From: Sycobia sp. Sy_11
Lineage: Eukaryota; Arthropoda; Insecta; Hymenoptera; Epichrysomallidae
Assembly: GCA_018907035.1 (NCBI GenBank)
Contig: JACCIC010000049.1
Span: 62,001 to 126,000 of the forward strand
Direction: 5' to 3'
DNA: 64,000 nt
Shown here: in pieces, positions 22,760 to 35,016 of the stretch
Position numbering within the stretch: position 1 is the stretch's first letter
How the letters are laid out: the number at the start of each line of letters is the position of its first letter
Program-made: the position numbers and the translations under genes
Notes under the pieces: generated by a model
Told to the model about the DNA's origin: nothing
The model's database searches: none
Seen by the model: only the letters and a program-made list of their open reading frames with translations

Positions 22760-23397
22760 TCCGTTGGTAAACGATTAAGCCGTGGACATAATAGGCGAGA
22801 GGTCATGGTGAAGAAAAAAAATTATCGCATCTTTCGGATGAATTATATTTCTGAAGTAAATATATATCTATAGTAAGTTTTGTAAAAAATTGCCTTTCTA
22901 TATATATAGTATACCGCGTTACGCAAGATCGCAGAAGCGTGAAACGCTCGACGCTATTGTATATTACATTATCCTTAACGGATACCGTCGAGGATACTGT
23001 TCTAAATAACTTAATTAGCGCTTTATTTAGCGAAATAAGTATTAAAAGCAAAAAATTTTAGTCATTTATCATTCGAGTTGCGTATACGCCGTTAATGTTG
23101 AAGAATGTCGACGGGTAAAAAGAAAGCGCAATATTCGTTCTTTATTGAAAGTGGAGAAAAAAAAATTAAGAGCGGTACTCGACGCAAATTCCTCCGTACG
23201 TATCGTTCGATCTCCGATAAAGCCGATCTTGGAATATTTTTTGTTTTGTTGTGCTTTTTTTTTCTTCTTTCCTTCTTTTTATAATCGGTCTATTTTTCCA
23301 ATCAAGAGCGCGACTTGATGAAATAGGCGAGCAACTCTGATAAAATATAATATAATTAGCTTAGATTTCATTTTCATAGCTATAGCAAATTGATAAA

Positions 23398-23400
<3 letters not shown>

Positions 23401-23448
<48 letters not shown>
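23401..23448. repeat. (TA)n microsatellite
   Basis: A 48-bp TA tract. Confidence 0.95.
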
Positions 23449-23451
<3 letters not shown>

Positions 23452-23763
23452 TCTTGCAAATATCAATAATAATCGTTCCCATTCACATTTCAAATGCAGA
23501 ATGCATTATTTTTTAATATTTAAATACGAGAATATACATGCAATTATAAATTAAAATAAAACAGACATATAATTAATTGATAATAAGATTGGCGCGCGTT
23601 TAATTATCATTTATTCATAATCTTTTGAGCAAATATTATTTCATGCAACTATAACGTATACAAATTATTAATTGTATTAGTTCCGTTCGTTTTCAGGCAT
23701 TTATTATTAAAATTATTACCGTAATTAAATCTTTATAGACTTTGAATCAATAATGCTTTTTCG

Positions 23764-23765
<2 letters not shown>

Positions 23766-23825
<60 letters not shown>
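23766..23825. repeat. (TA)n microsatellite
   Basis: A 60-bp TA tract. Confidence 0.95.
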
Positions 23826-23828
<3 letters not shown>

Positions 23829-25899
23829 GACATTCACCAGATGTATATTATATACATTTGCGCGTATGTTTTCATGGCGCGGAGCTGTATAAACATTTAT
23901 AAATTGGGATTTATCGCAAATCGGAAAATTTAAATGGGCCCGAATTCATAATACATAATCAAGAAGACGCGTATAAAAATATATAGAAAGGCAAATGTTG
24001 CAAAAAGAGCTTTAGAATTCGGATTGTCAGCGTTTTGCAAAATTTCGACTGAACAGAAGAAGAAGAAGAAGAAGTAGAGGAAGAAAAAGAAGAAGAATGT
24101 AGAAGAGAAGTATTGCATTTTTTTTATTGTATTACTACAGAAATATAAAGTTCGTCCTGTGAATTAATATATGCGCCGATCTGCTTCAACAATTTCAGTC
24201 ATCAAGTGTCCGTGTCGCCCTCTGGCGCTTACTCTGTGTACATCATCGTATATTTGCAGTCGCTCCGTCGGCCAAGAATTGACATATGGCTAAGTATTTT
24301 TCTTTCTTTTTACACCTCTATCCACATACGCACTCACGCAGGTGCGCGCGCGAACACGCACACGAATGCGAATGTGTATTACTGGCATTCCTTCTGTTCA
24401 GGCATCGATCGTGATCTCAGTGAGACAAATTTAGTAATGTTTCATAGATGATCTTATTTTAATGCTGCCATATTTAACAGGTTCGATTTTATCAATTATA
24501 AAAATCAGTTCTTTTTATGATGCATGCCCGGTCACAATCAAAATACACCGTTACAGAACAGAGAGCTTCACTGCAAAGTATGCACAATACATTTCAGTGC
24601 AAACCTTTATAGTATTTATATATTATATATATTCTTATATTTATCAATACCTATGGAGATTATTCTGTATAGTAAATGTTTAAAGATTTCGAATGCAATG
24701 ATTTTATATAGAATTATTGATAAGGCATAATAAATAAGTTCACATTATAAATAGCAATTTATTTAGATATTCCAATTTTTAGTAAATTATAATAAATAAA
24801 CTTACAAGTGACAATAATTGGATATAAAATTATGCAGACATACGTCATCTGATTTTTCATTCTGACATTGTACAAGGATCTTCACGGATCTTCAGAAGAA
24901 ACAAAGGTAACTGATTTAAGCTCACGTATAACTAAAAATAAGTAACGTTTTTCGGGCTCTATAAATCCCTGTATATTTGTACTTCCAATTCGTTGAAGTA
25001 TAGAATGATATTTTTAAGAATATATAACCTCCGCCCTAAAGGCTTATTTGAATAGACTGAAAAAATAAATTTTTTCAGAATTTTGAAAGCAATGCAGGAA
25101 ATTTGATGAAACTTCGACTGGGTAACTTTATCAGATGAATTAACGTGAAAATTCTTGTCGCATCACCGATGCAAGGATCTGTATCTATATGAATGATTAT
25201 CTTGTGTGCTTATTTATTTTTCTTCAAGTAACTATAATAAAATCACATGAAACCTATTTAGTTTATTTGACGTTTGCGGTACGAGAAATTTGTAGCAATT
25301 TACGTATTTCTTATTATCCAAATGGATTCTATAATAAATAACGTAATTTACTTTATATATCATAAATATTCTTCCAAATTAAATTGGTGAATATTATATT
25401 TGGTTTTTTTCTTTAAATCTGTACCAACTTTGAAATTTTTATTCTTTAAATTTTCGAAATGATTCGATCGATTTTAACAGTACAAAGAACAATTAGTTAA
25501 ATAATATATTATACAGAGAGCAGAAATGTTGTCATAAGGACATGCATAAACAGCATCAAATTTCACATGTTTCAAACCACGCTTTCTCTTTTGTTAAACT
25601 GATGATTCCGATAAATTTTTTTACTGGTCAAAAGTTGCAATTTCAGAATTTCATTATAATGTTCTTGTTATTCAATTCTGATGGATTACGTCCAATTAGT
25701 ATAATTTAATTTAAAGATGTTAATAAGCAAATATTCACCAAATCTTATAAACTATAAATAAATAAATAATATTCATTAATATTTGATCACTTAATAATTT
25801 TATTATTCTTTAAAAAAAAGATATTTTAAAAATAGATAGTGCAAATAAGTTTGGAAAGAATAACATCTTTTTTCTACCAATTTTATGTTTTCTAAACGA

Positions 25900-26230
25900 A
25901 GGGTATTCAAAAAATAAGTTTCCTTGGTTTGTAGCTTCTCTCAGACGATACCCAGCAAGTTGAGCTGATCATAGGTTCAATTATGTTCTACCAATAAGAG
26001 CAGAATTGGTTTTAGTGGCCAAAAATACTTTTTCCAGCAGTACGAGCTCGACAATCGTGGAGGTATTAGTGCAAAACAAAAACAGGGCGCGACATTTTTA
26101 AAGATACATCGAATGTATTGAAGCTCAACGTGACTACGTAGAAAAAGAGTTTAAGAATAAAAAGAACAAAGTCAAATTATTTTTATAGCCTAAAACTAGT
26201 CTTTTATTGTTTTTCAACACCAGAGCCAAC
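25900..26230 (+). mobile_element. Possible mariner-like transposon remnant
   Basis: The left edge reads GGGTATTCAAAAAATAAG, similar in style to mariner-family terminal repeats. At 26,103-26,160 the plus strand reads YIECIEAQRDYVEKE, close to the C-terminal W/Y..C....GDYFE ending of mariner transposases. Only about 330 bp remain and the catalytic D,D(34)D part is absent. No matching right terminal repeat was identified, so the call is tentative. Confidence 0.35.
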
Positions 26231-27187
26231 TTGGATTTTTTACATCATTCATTGAGTAATTATATACATTTGCGAAATCGCTAAAAGATATAGAGTTTTT
26301 CTTTTGTACATACATTATAACTATAATCATTGACTTTACACAAGTGTCATGCATTCTGATTGAGCGTAAGTACACGCCCAGTCGTCAATGCGTGCATTCA
26401 TCAACGCTAGAAGTTTTGCAATTATCTGCAATAGAAATGGCATTTTGTGTGATGACAATTGGTCTTTGAAAGAAGGGACTGAAGACAAGGCGAGGTGGCA
26501 ATTCCAGTTGACGGGAAAATTGACGGGCTCGCCTTACTATTTGGATTTTACATCCTGTTGATAAAGGTTAAATAAATTTCAGAAAGAACTTTATTATGAT
26601 AAGAAGTTTAAGAAAATGTATATAAGATATATTATAAATCGAATGTACATATACAATAATCTCGGTGCGACCTTTCTTTTACGAGCTGCATAAACGACAT
26701 GAACTTTGCTGAATAACTTAAACACCGATACAGGTCGATACAAATGTCGTCAGGTTAGTATAGGTAAGAATTAGCGGTATTATTAAGAGCGAGTCACATG
26801 AATAATCGTTTATACAATTACGGGAATTTCCATATAGTACCGAATGTTGTGGGATGTCGAGTTTTTACTCAGGTATACTTCAACACATCGGCATCCAAAA
26901 CCGCGTGTCTAAGATTTTCTCGTATAGTACCAAGCCTACACCACAATCTTCAAATTTGGCTAGACGTAATTGCTTTTTGTTTCAAAATTTGAAAAAGTAG
27001 CTCGCTAGGCAGAAATTTCCGTCAAACGATAAGGTCATTACCATAAAGGAAAACGTAGTTTTCTCATGGGTTAAGGTAGCTGAAACATTGCTGGAAACAT
27101 AGCACTAAAATAGTAATTTTGCAAAGTTTCTTTTATATGCTAAGTACTTATTGAATCCTCGTACAGCCACACAATACAATTGATAAA

Positions 27188-27192
<5 letters not shown>

Positions 27193-27234
<42 letters not shown>

Positions 27235-27243
27235 TATATATAT
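27193..27243. repeat. (TA)n microsatellite
   Basis: A 51-bp TA tract with one TAATA phase change. Confidence 0.9.
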
Positions 27244-27538
27244 GTATTGCATGATGATATTTTTGGCCAACGTATAAATTTGTGCATAGCGTCATTGCAG
27301 TAGTATAAGAAGGGGCGCACTCTGAAATAATATAATGCGCGCTCGGCGAGAAAAGTGACCTAATAGCACGGCTTTGGCTCCGCCGCCAAAATTTCAAGAA
27401 GTATCGTACCCGTGCAGTGTTAATAATTCATGCTGAAATGTATCATATACATATATCTAGGAGTTTAATAAATTTGAGGCGCCGCTTGTGGTGCGCAAAT
27501 ATAAGAGCTTCCGAGACCGAGCGAACGAGCGAGAGAGA

Positions 27539-27575
27539 GGAATTAGAATTAGAATTAGAATTGTATTTATTAGAG
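27539..27575 (-). repeat. Dispersed repeat tail (AATTCT)n, copy A
   Basis: The minus strand reads TAATAAATACAATTC followed by AATTCT-type repeats. The same tail occurs at 58,883-58,912 on the plus strand, and both lie next to (GA)n/(CT)n tracts. Probably the 3' end of short, 5'-truncated non-LTR elements. Confidence 0.5.
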
Positions 27576-27591
27576 AGATAGAGAGAGGGGC

Positions 27592-27624
<33 letters not shown>
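27576..27624. repeat. (GA)n microsatellite
   Basis: A GA-rich tract adjoining dispersed repeat copy A. Confidence 0.9.
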
Positions 27625-28311
27625 CTTCTCTATATCGATGATTGTTCTACCTTCTGTGCTTTATACTGCTGCACCTCGTCTTGAAATATTCAAGACATGC
27701 AACGCGCGGTGGCAATGATAATATAATTGTAGCTTTTCTCTGCAAATTCCATTCCTTTAGAAAATTTAATATCCGAAACTCACTCATCACGCTCCGTTTA
27801 GACTAAAGTTCACATTTTTCGCATGCGGCACGATCCTGGAATGATGGAACAAAGGAAAAAATACGGTATAATGAAATGGCCTATTTGATGATTCTCGCTT
27901 TTGACACGCACTATTGAAGAATTATACAGTATTGTATAACTAAAAGACTTGATAAAGAATCTGATAAACAAAGAATAATTTATTTTACTTTAATATATTT
28001 ATAAAAGTTTTAATATTAGAAATAAAGTGTTGAATTACTATGTAAATCCTAATTTGAAATATATTGAGGTGACTATCCTTAATGTTGCTTATTTCCAGAT
28101 ATATTGTAATCAACACATAATCGCCTGAATTATTGATGCGTCGATGCAAGTATGAACCTACGCGCCGCCGCGCCGTCTACCTGCGTAACGGTACATAATA
28201 TTATTATTAATATAATGGGATGTACTTATATAGCAAAACTAATCCCCACTCCAACTTAAGGACAAGTGTATATGTCCGAATTTGGAACTTGTGCTTTACT
28301 TATTCGATTTT

Positions 28312-28465
28312 TGTCAGCGAACGCGAGCAGTTGTCAAGTCGAACGCTTCACTTATAACTAGCCTTGTTATTGTAAACTATTTGTATACTTTCTAGTTTTG
28401 TTATTAATAAATATATGAATTGAATATTTATTCTGGTCTGATTTTATTTAATAGTTTTGAATTCA
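28312..28465 (+). repeat. 5' LTR of Copia element
   Basis: 154 bp starting TGTCAGCGAACG and ending GAATTCA. It aligns without gaps to 30,183-30,336. Confidence 0.8.
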
Positions 28466-28635
28466 ATAGTTTATTGACCCAGTTCGTTTTCGTCCTGCAA
28501 CTATTGAATTAGTTTTAAAATTAGATTGCCAACCAAGGCATTGTATACAAATACAGAGTCGGTAAATTTCTGTGAAGTTAGTATCGTTTGACATAGTTTT
28601 GTGTGAGTGCTAGCAGCAGTTTAATTATCATAGCT

Positions 28636-29380
28636 GATAAAGGAACCTTGGACCTGGCCAAGCTCAACGAAACAAACTGTGACTTATGGAAAGTTGGTAT
28701 CCAGTTTGTGCTATAAGGCAAAAATCTAACTGGATTTATCAACGGCACTATTATTGAATCCGACAAAGAAACGAAACCTACGGATTGGAAACAATGAAAA
28801 ATATTCTTATCGTAAGCGGCCGTGCTTTTGTTAAGTTCTGTGGAGAAATCAATTCATTGGCATACCTAAATCTATGTGGGGTAATCTGAGTGAATTGTAT
28901 GGAACCTCCAGTGTCGATAACGTATATAGCGTTTTTCAAGAATTTTACGATTTTCGAATCAAAGAGGGCCAATGAGTTGCATTCCAGATCGAGCAGTTTG
29001 AGAGCATATGCAGAAAACTTGAAGATGCAGGAAAAAATTGTTCTGACAAGGATATGGTGTTCAGACGGTTAAATGAACTTCCATCAAGATTTCGACTTTC
29101 AAAATGGTGTGGGAATACACGCCGAAAGTAGAAAAAATAAAGGATGCTCTTGTTTTACGTCTCATACGTGAAGACAAGCGCCTTGCGGGACAGAAAATTC
29201 TACCGCTTCCTTAGCTCTTCAAATCGAAGCATTAAAACTAAAGCTTCAAAGCCAGCAACAAACAGTGACCAAATCCAAAAGCGAAAAAATTAACGGAAAG
29301 AAAACCATTGAAGAGTCGAAAAAGAAAACGAAATGTGCAATTTGTGAGAAGAAAGGACACTGGGCGCCCGAGTGATCGGA
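28636..29380 (+). pseudogene. Copia gag remnant with broken zinc knuckle
   Basis: The plus strand reads KLNETNCDLWKVGIQFVL (the copia-gag opening with W..gi..L), then KNLTGFINGTIIESDKE in the same family region, with stops and shifts between. At about 29,338-29,375 it reads CAICEKKGHWAPE followed by a TGA where the last Cys codon of the CCHC knuckle is expected, so a single-base change has turned the zinc-binding Cys into a stop. No intact gag is possible. Confidence 0.7.
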
Positions 29381-29417
29381 TAAAAATTCTAGCAAGTGCG
29401 TATCCGGAGCATCATTT

Positions 29418-30115
29418 GTGGCAAAAGCGCAACGTCCTGATTTAACAGCGCTCGAGAGTGAAACAGCAGTGACGTTTCGTGTAGATTTTTTCAGAAAAAT
29501 AGATGTAACGAATGATAGCCACTATATGAAGATCGTCGACGACAAGATTTTACCAGGTATCGGAACAGTTGTAATTAGAGAAAAAATCAATGGCGAAAGA
29601 AGTATCAGGGAAATGCAATTGTGTTTTTTGTTCCAGACTTGAAGCAATTTTTTTTAATTCCAGCAATCAACGACAAAAATTTTAATTTTCATTCGATGAA
29701 ATATACTTGTGAAGTGCTTTATAGCAGCGATACGGTAGTAGACCGCGGAAAAAGACACGGAAAATCATTTAAAATGTTAATTGAAATTGAACAGTTAGTA
29801 GAATGTAACGTTGTGGAGTCAAAAAATAACAAGGCGTTGAAGTTGTGGCACGAAAGATTGGGGCATTTGAAGGCACGTGCAGTGATGAATATCAGTAAAG
29901 TGCTAGATAGCAAAGTGTTTAAAGTTAATAAAGTGGCGATTTTTTGTGAAACATGTGTGTTAGGGAAGGAAAACCGCAAGCCGCATGTATCGTCCGAACA
30001 CGTCGGCATATTCAAACCTGTTGAAAACATTCACACCGCCGTGTGTGATACTGTTTACATCGAGCGAAGTTCGAGATATTTTCTTGTGTTGAAGGTCGAA
30101 TGCACGTGCTTTTGA
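29418..30115 (+). pseudogene. Copia protease-to-integrase junction remnant (pre-integrase domain)
   Basis: There are two overlapping frames (29,418-29,642 and 29,621-30,115). The first includes GIGTVVIREKINGE, typical of the segment after the Copia protease. The second contains LKLWHERLGHLKARAVM and FCETCVLGKENRKPH, the HHCC zinc-binding pre-integrase motif (H..H..C..C), then a short degraded start of integrase (RSSRYFLVLK). The 3' LTR follows 70 nt later, showing that about 2.5 kb of pol normally found here was deleted. Confidence 0.75.
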
Positions 30116-30182
30116 AAAGTTTACTTTTTAAGAAAAAATCAGAAGCGTTTTAAACATTTTTAGAGTTCAAAAGTTCGAGTTT

Positions 30183-30336
30183 TGTCGGGGAATGCGAGTA
30201 GTTGTCAAGTCGAACGCTTCACTTGTAACTAGCCTTGTAATTGTAAACTATTTGTATAATTTCTAGTTTTGTTATTAATAAATACATTAACTAAATGTTT
30301 ATTCTGGTCTGCGTTTATATAGTAGTTTTGAATTCA
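30183..30336 (+). repeat. 3' LTR of Copia element
   Basis: 154 bp starting TGTCGGGGAATG and ending GAATTCA. It is the same length as the 5' LTR, with about 10 percent divergence counted by eye. Confidence 0.8.
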
Positions 30337-31446
30337 ATACAAAGAAACTTTGATTTTAGACAACATGTCTTTTCGCAGCATAACTCGGATCAATTAATTT
30401 ATGTAATTTCTGGTATTAATAATACAAGATTGTCTGCTTGGGATACGAGTAAAGCTAATATAAGTTTATTGAGACCTTATGCTACTGTTAAAGAAATATT
30501 TTGCATTATGCTTATACCCTTGAACGATAATATTACCAGTGCCGCAGTTACTGTCCTATAATATTTATCCAAGAATCGTAGAATTTCTTTATTTCCCAAT
30601 ATATAATCTATCTATTTGATTTCTTAGACTAACTAAGGCTATTTTTATCAAAAATCATTTAATTTTATTTTTAAAAAAATATATTAGTATAATGTTTTTT
30701 ATATGTAACTGCCTTCTCAATAAGCAAATTAGAAATATACAAAATGATATGCCATTTAATATATGGCATATCATTCTATCTACAATATTTACTGTGAGAA
30801 ATAACATGAGAATTCGATCATAATTTAATGAAATTGATTAAATCGAAGAAGCTGTCAATTAAAACCTAGAAAATACAAAATCAGAACCCATTAATCTCAA
30901 CACAATTCAACAAGTTAAATATAAGGTAGGTATCATGAAGAAAACTAATCATTTTAGAGTGATTATTGTCAAAGAGATATAGATTCACGAGTTTTGACTG
31001 TTTGAAGCAGATGTAAAGAAACTAATTTGTATAAAATATCTACAAGTAAATTGAACATTTTGCTAAAGAAAAATTCTAATCATAACACTTCCTATATGCC
31101 AATTTTGCCAAAAAAAAGTAAAAATATAAATATAGATTCCACTTTGTTAGGCAAACCAGTATAACATTATACTTATCTATAAAACTTGAACTGTGTGTAT
31201 AATTTCTTAAAATTATTCATATGTAACTTTAATAGCAATAATGCTGCATCACATAATACAACATTTAAACTATGAGTATCGAATGGTACATATGTAGACA
31301 AAGGATTTAGTTCTAACATCTTCTTTTGTACTACGTTGTCTTTTCATTACGTATTCGGCCTATCCTTATATGCCTGAGTCCTACAAGCACTTATTTCAAA
31401 TCTTCATTTAATCTACGTGGAATGTTTCAGGTCCCTTGAAGATAAT

Positions 31447-31740
31447 TTAAGCGGTATCTTCCAGAGGTATTTCAAGGGGAGGAAAGAATTTCGGAATCGA
31501 GTTTTCAATGATCAGAACTATATGCTTCAATGGTCCATTATAAATATTTTTACATATTGTTTGTTGTTGTGATTGAAGACAACCTACTGGCCGTAATTGC
31601 GGTGACTGAAGTGTTCTAATATGCTGAACAGCATTTTCTCTGAGCACTACCTTTACAATACAAGAAGATTCGACCGGTACTTTTATTGACGATAAAAAAT
31701 TTATAAAATTCGATATATCGTTAGATATAACTATAAACAT
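31447..31740 (-). CDS. Unidentified ORF, possible exon or element relic
   Basis: The open frame is up to 97 codons ending LEIPLEDTA, with an acceptor-like site (GTTTATAG) just after its first Met. I do not recognise the protein. Visible features are a Gln-rich stretch (LQSQQQTIC) and a hydrophobic segment HIVLIIENSIP. It lies 190 bp from a BEL/Pao fragment on the same strand, so it could belong to that element. Coding status is unproved. Confidence 0.25.
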   Translation of the reverse strand: MFIVISNDISNFINFLSSIKVPVESSCIVKVVLRENAVQHIRTLQSPQLRPVGCLQSQQQTICKNIYNGPLKHIVLIIENSIPKFFPPLEIPLEDTA

Positions 31741-31932
31741 TATACAGTTAAAATTTCAATAAAGATTATTTATAATTAAGTAAAATATCAATTGTTTTAA
31801 AATCATACTTTTAACACGCAGACTTGACTGAATAAATTCGTATGCTATCTTCATATCTAGATATCTATCTAATTTCTTGGAGAACGAAAAAGGAAACCTC
31901 TTAACGATCATAAAATACCATTCTCCGATCTT

Positions 31933-32199
31933 CTATTTTTGTTTATTGAAAGGCAGCCCAGACACACAGTGTCCAGTCAGATTGCGTTTTCCTCGTATCA
32001 CTTTTCGCATTTTTGTTATTTCGCACATAAATGCATTTAATTGATATATTTTTGAATTGCCAAAAACGTGACCGTTACTTCGTAATTTATAAAATACTGC
32101 ATGGCCTAGGAGCACATCTATTTTTGTATGTTCATCAAAGTCAGGATTGGCCAATGCGATATTATTGAAATATTTTAACAGTTTGTATCTGTCTAACAT
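31933..32199 (-). pseudogene. BEL/Pao-type retrotransposon protease-region fragment
   Basis: The 88-residue minus-strand frame contains ANPDFDEHTKIDVLLGHAVF, which matches the layout of the BEL/Pao polyprotein segment (LADP.F..p..IDvLlG.d.y) found just after its aspartic protease. The remaining residues do not continue into a recognisable polymerase. No LTR was confidently linked to it. I treat it as a lone relic rather than a gene. Confidence 0.55.
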
Positions 32200-32879
32200 G
32201 ACTGTTGAATGACGGTTATTCTGGCTAAGGATATGACATCTCTCTGGTCCGCTTTACAAAGTATATATCTATATTAAAGTATCATATAAAATTTCGTTTA
32301 AGTAAGAATAAAAATGCATTCTGCGTTTATGTTAAATCATTGATATTAATCGGATATATACGAAGAATATGTTTTTTGGTGATACAGTAGTATATAGTCC
32401 GAATAGAATTGCGAATATATTGTCCTCTTTTTTCTTCTTCTGACTAAACTATTAATAGACTATGTGATCATGATCCCATTCGGAGCAACTCCCCTTCTCT
32501 TGCTTTTTAACCCCGACTATCTATTGGCATTTTTCCTAAACTATGAAAACGTGTTTTTATTAAGTCTACCCACAATGCAAGACACATATATTATGTTGCT
32601 ACTTATGGATCAATATCTCTAATGATATTGTTTTCAAAACTGTTAGTTATTTGATTAAAGAAATTTGGTGACCTATTTTTTATCCACTATTACTAATCCC
32701 CTTTAATTTAATTCCCATATGAAGACTCTCTTATGGAATCTGTGTAGGTGGATGATATCTACTTTGATTGTAGTATAACTTTTAAAACCGTATTAAAAAA
32801 ATCTATCCTATAATGGTATCACTTATAGCCTATTCAAAAATGTCTGATTCCATATTGATCTGATCGATGTCACTTTGTA

Positions 32880-33110
32880 ACAATTCATGGTGCAAGGTTT
32901 CTTAATCTGTAGATCCCTGATGATGCCATTTCGACCCATTGCTATACCAATCATTTGTCTCCTGTTTTCGAGTCGGCACAAAGTTTTCAATATGCAAACG
33001 ATATTATACTTTTTCATAGAATTTCTATTTCTATTGTTGTTTCACGCCTACAAGATGGTGTACACAGACTCTGCTTTTGATCAATAGATAATGGTCTCAT
33101 TTTCAACTGT
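32880..33110 (+). pseudogene. LINE reverse transcriptase relic
   Basis: The plus strand at 32,989-33,063 reads QYANDIILFHR then ISISIVVSRLQDGV. This is the RT catalytic block YADDI with the second Asp replaced (YANDI), followed by the helix normally after it; the NGLIFN motif near 33,085-33,105 continues the family pattern. Surrounding sequence is too decayed to follow. It is unrelated in sequence to the two Jockey-type copies at 4.5-15 kb. Confidence 0.5.
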
Positions 33111-34086
33111 AATATATCTACTAATTATTTCATTTCATAAACATAACTAGTGTTTTGTATAACTGCATGATGACTGGTGATGCTAACAGAGTTAAAATTG
33201 TCACTGATTCGCATACAATTTTTTTATTCATTTAATTTATCAAAAGATGCACCGTCGATGCTCGACATTATGAAACTATTATATATGTATTTGAATCAAT
33301 TGTTTTACATATGATTATCTATGGCTATTTTTCACCTGTATACTATACAAATATACTATACTAATCTATTGAAGTGTCTTTGAATCACTCATCCTACTTT
33401 ACTGTTTTTTTATAAAATACATTATCCTATGCACGTTGATCACGATTATTCTGCTCTATATATCAAATTAAAGTTTACTTTTTCAAATTGAAATTATTGT
33501 ATCATCATGATAGCTTAATGATATACGAGATGCTGCATGATTAAACCTAAACTGCAATAGCTTAAGTATATCATTTTACAATAAGAAATATTAACGATTC
33601 TATTTCAAACCTAGCCTGCCTTAGGAAAATGCCTGGTAATGTTCGTAACTATATCTTGTTTTTATCGATTAATAGATTGTGCAGAATTAAAAATAATATG
33701 TCTAATAAAATAGGAAATAGACAATCCTTGTTCCATATTATTATTTAAGAAAGGAACTTTTGATAATCAGATGTATTATACAATAGATTTATCTTAAAAC
33801 GATTTTTTACAATAAATATTTTTTTCTTTTGTTCATTAATCATACAATCAATATTTCTATTATATTTAACATCAAATACCATAATATTGAGCATCTTCGT
33901 TTATTACTTATGATATTCTTTTACTTATTGATATGCTTACTTTTTATTTGTTTCAAACGACATTGTTGAATTTCTATGTAAATATTTTAATATCTATTTT
34001 GAAATAATGTAAAATCTGTTAGATTAATTACTCAAGCCTCTCAAATACGTCGTCTTTATCGTTATTCTAGGACGAAGTTTGAACAT

Positions 34087-34362
34087 GTTTACTCGAGTTA
34101 AAGATGGATAGAACTAGTAGGCCACCTGTCAGATAATTAGAGCGACTTATTGTATGCATACGGACCATTAGAGTTTACGTCTCGGAGATAATGTAATGAG
34201 GAGCAGACGCCACTTTGTGTTTCGACGCTATACCAAGTGATTGCAAGCTAAAGCTTAGTTAGCTACACGTTCGTGTCATATTTTGTACTTGTAATTTTGT
34301 ATTAAAGAATTTCGTGTTTCTGTTGTCGATTCCTAATAAAGATGTAAAGGGTACTTTAGTCC
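34087..34362 (+). repeat. Possible solo LTR-like block
   Basis: A more GC-balanced block inside AT-rich DNA begins TGTTTACTCGAG and ends GTCCA (TG..CA). AATAAAGATG lies near its 3' end and a run of short T-rich motifs precedes it. No second copy or target duplication was seen in this window. Confidence 0.25.
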
Positions 34363-34929
34363 ATTTATTATAATAATCATAATATTTTTGTATATCCATG
34401 CACATATGTTACTTTATTTGCATGCAATCGACAAAATAGAAGTTACATCCAAATGTTAAAGCTACGGAACGTCAATTAAAAAAAGAGAAGCAAAGCTCTT
34501 ATCCGATCGATCTTTGGACAAATTTTCAACAAAGTTTCGAAAAACAATTAATTTTGAGACTGACGCAGTGACGTCATACTTTTTGCGAGTAGTGTTATTA
34601 AAAATCCCTTTATTTATTCTTTTTTTTAGTTTTGAACTAGGACACAAATTTTTCTGTCTATTTCAGTATGGTAAATTTCTTTGTAAACATTTAGTGAAAA
34701 ATACAAGGAATATATAACCAATCCAAAATATTAACAAGTTCATAGACGAAACTTTTTTAGGCTATGAAGTTCCTAACAAATTTTTTTATCATCAGTGAAT
34801 AGCTTCTCAATTTTAATAATATATAGATATTCTTATAATATTTATTATTATTTTAGGTCAAGTTAGATAATTTCTTCAATTTAACATTATTAATTTATTA
34901 ATAAAAATAAAGCGTCTAATATTAAGGCA

Positions 34930-35016
34930 TATCCTTCTTCGTCACTTGTGCATCTATCCAAACTTTGTCAAAACTTTTAACGAAGCCTCCGTATGAATTC
35001 TGAAATAAAATTATGG
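34930..35016 (-). CDS. Possible terminal exon of an unknown gene
   Basis: The minus strand shows a good acceptor (TTTATTTCAG at about 35,007-35,016) followed by about 25 codons, NSYGGFVKSFDKVWIDAQV and TKKDMP, then TAA. The peptide looks protein-like and the acceptor is strong, but I found no upstream exon on this strand within the window and do not recognise the protein. It could be a relic or chance. Confidence 0.25.

Larger units (their letters stand above)
18900..28300. other. Intergenic stretch, microsatellites and one transposon relic
   Basis: No supported gene on either strand. It contains the listed microsatellites, a G-run at about 20,193-20,204, CpG-rich patches at 20,890-21,230 and 21,470-21,700, and the mariner-like relic at 25,900-26,230. 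Confidence 0.5.
28312..30336 (+). mobile_element. Copia-type LTR retrotransposon, internally deleted
   Basis: Two 154-bp LTRs flank about 1.7 kb of gag and pre-integrase sequence. Directly after the 5' LTR, AGTTTATTGACCCAG (28,468-28,482) resembles the copia initiator-tRNA priming site at 12 of 15 positions. The internal region encodes broken gag, a CCHC knuckle, and the pre-integrase domain, then passes almost directly into the 3' LTR; integrase core, RT and RNase H are absent. The LTRs differ at about 16 of 154 positions by eye, so the insertion is old. I saw no convincing 5-bp target duplication. Confidence 0.8.
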
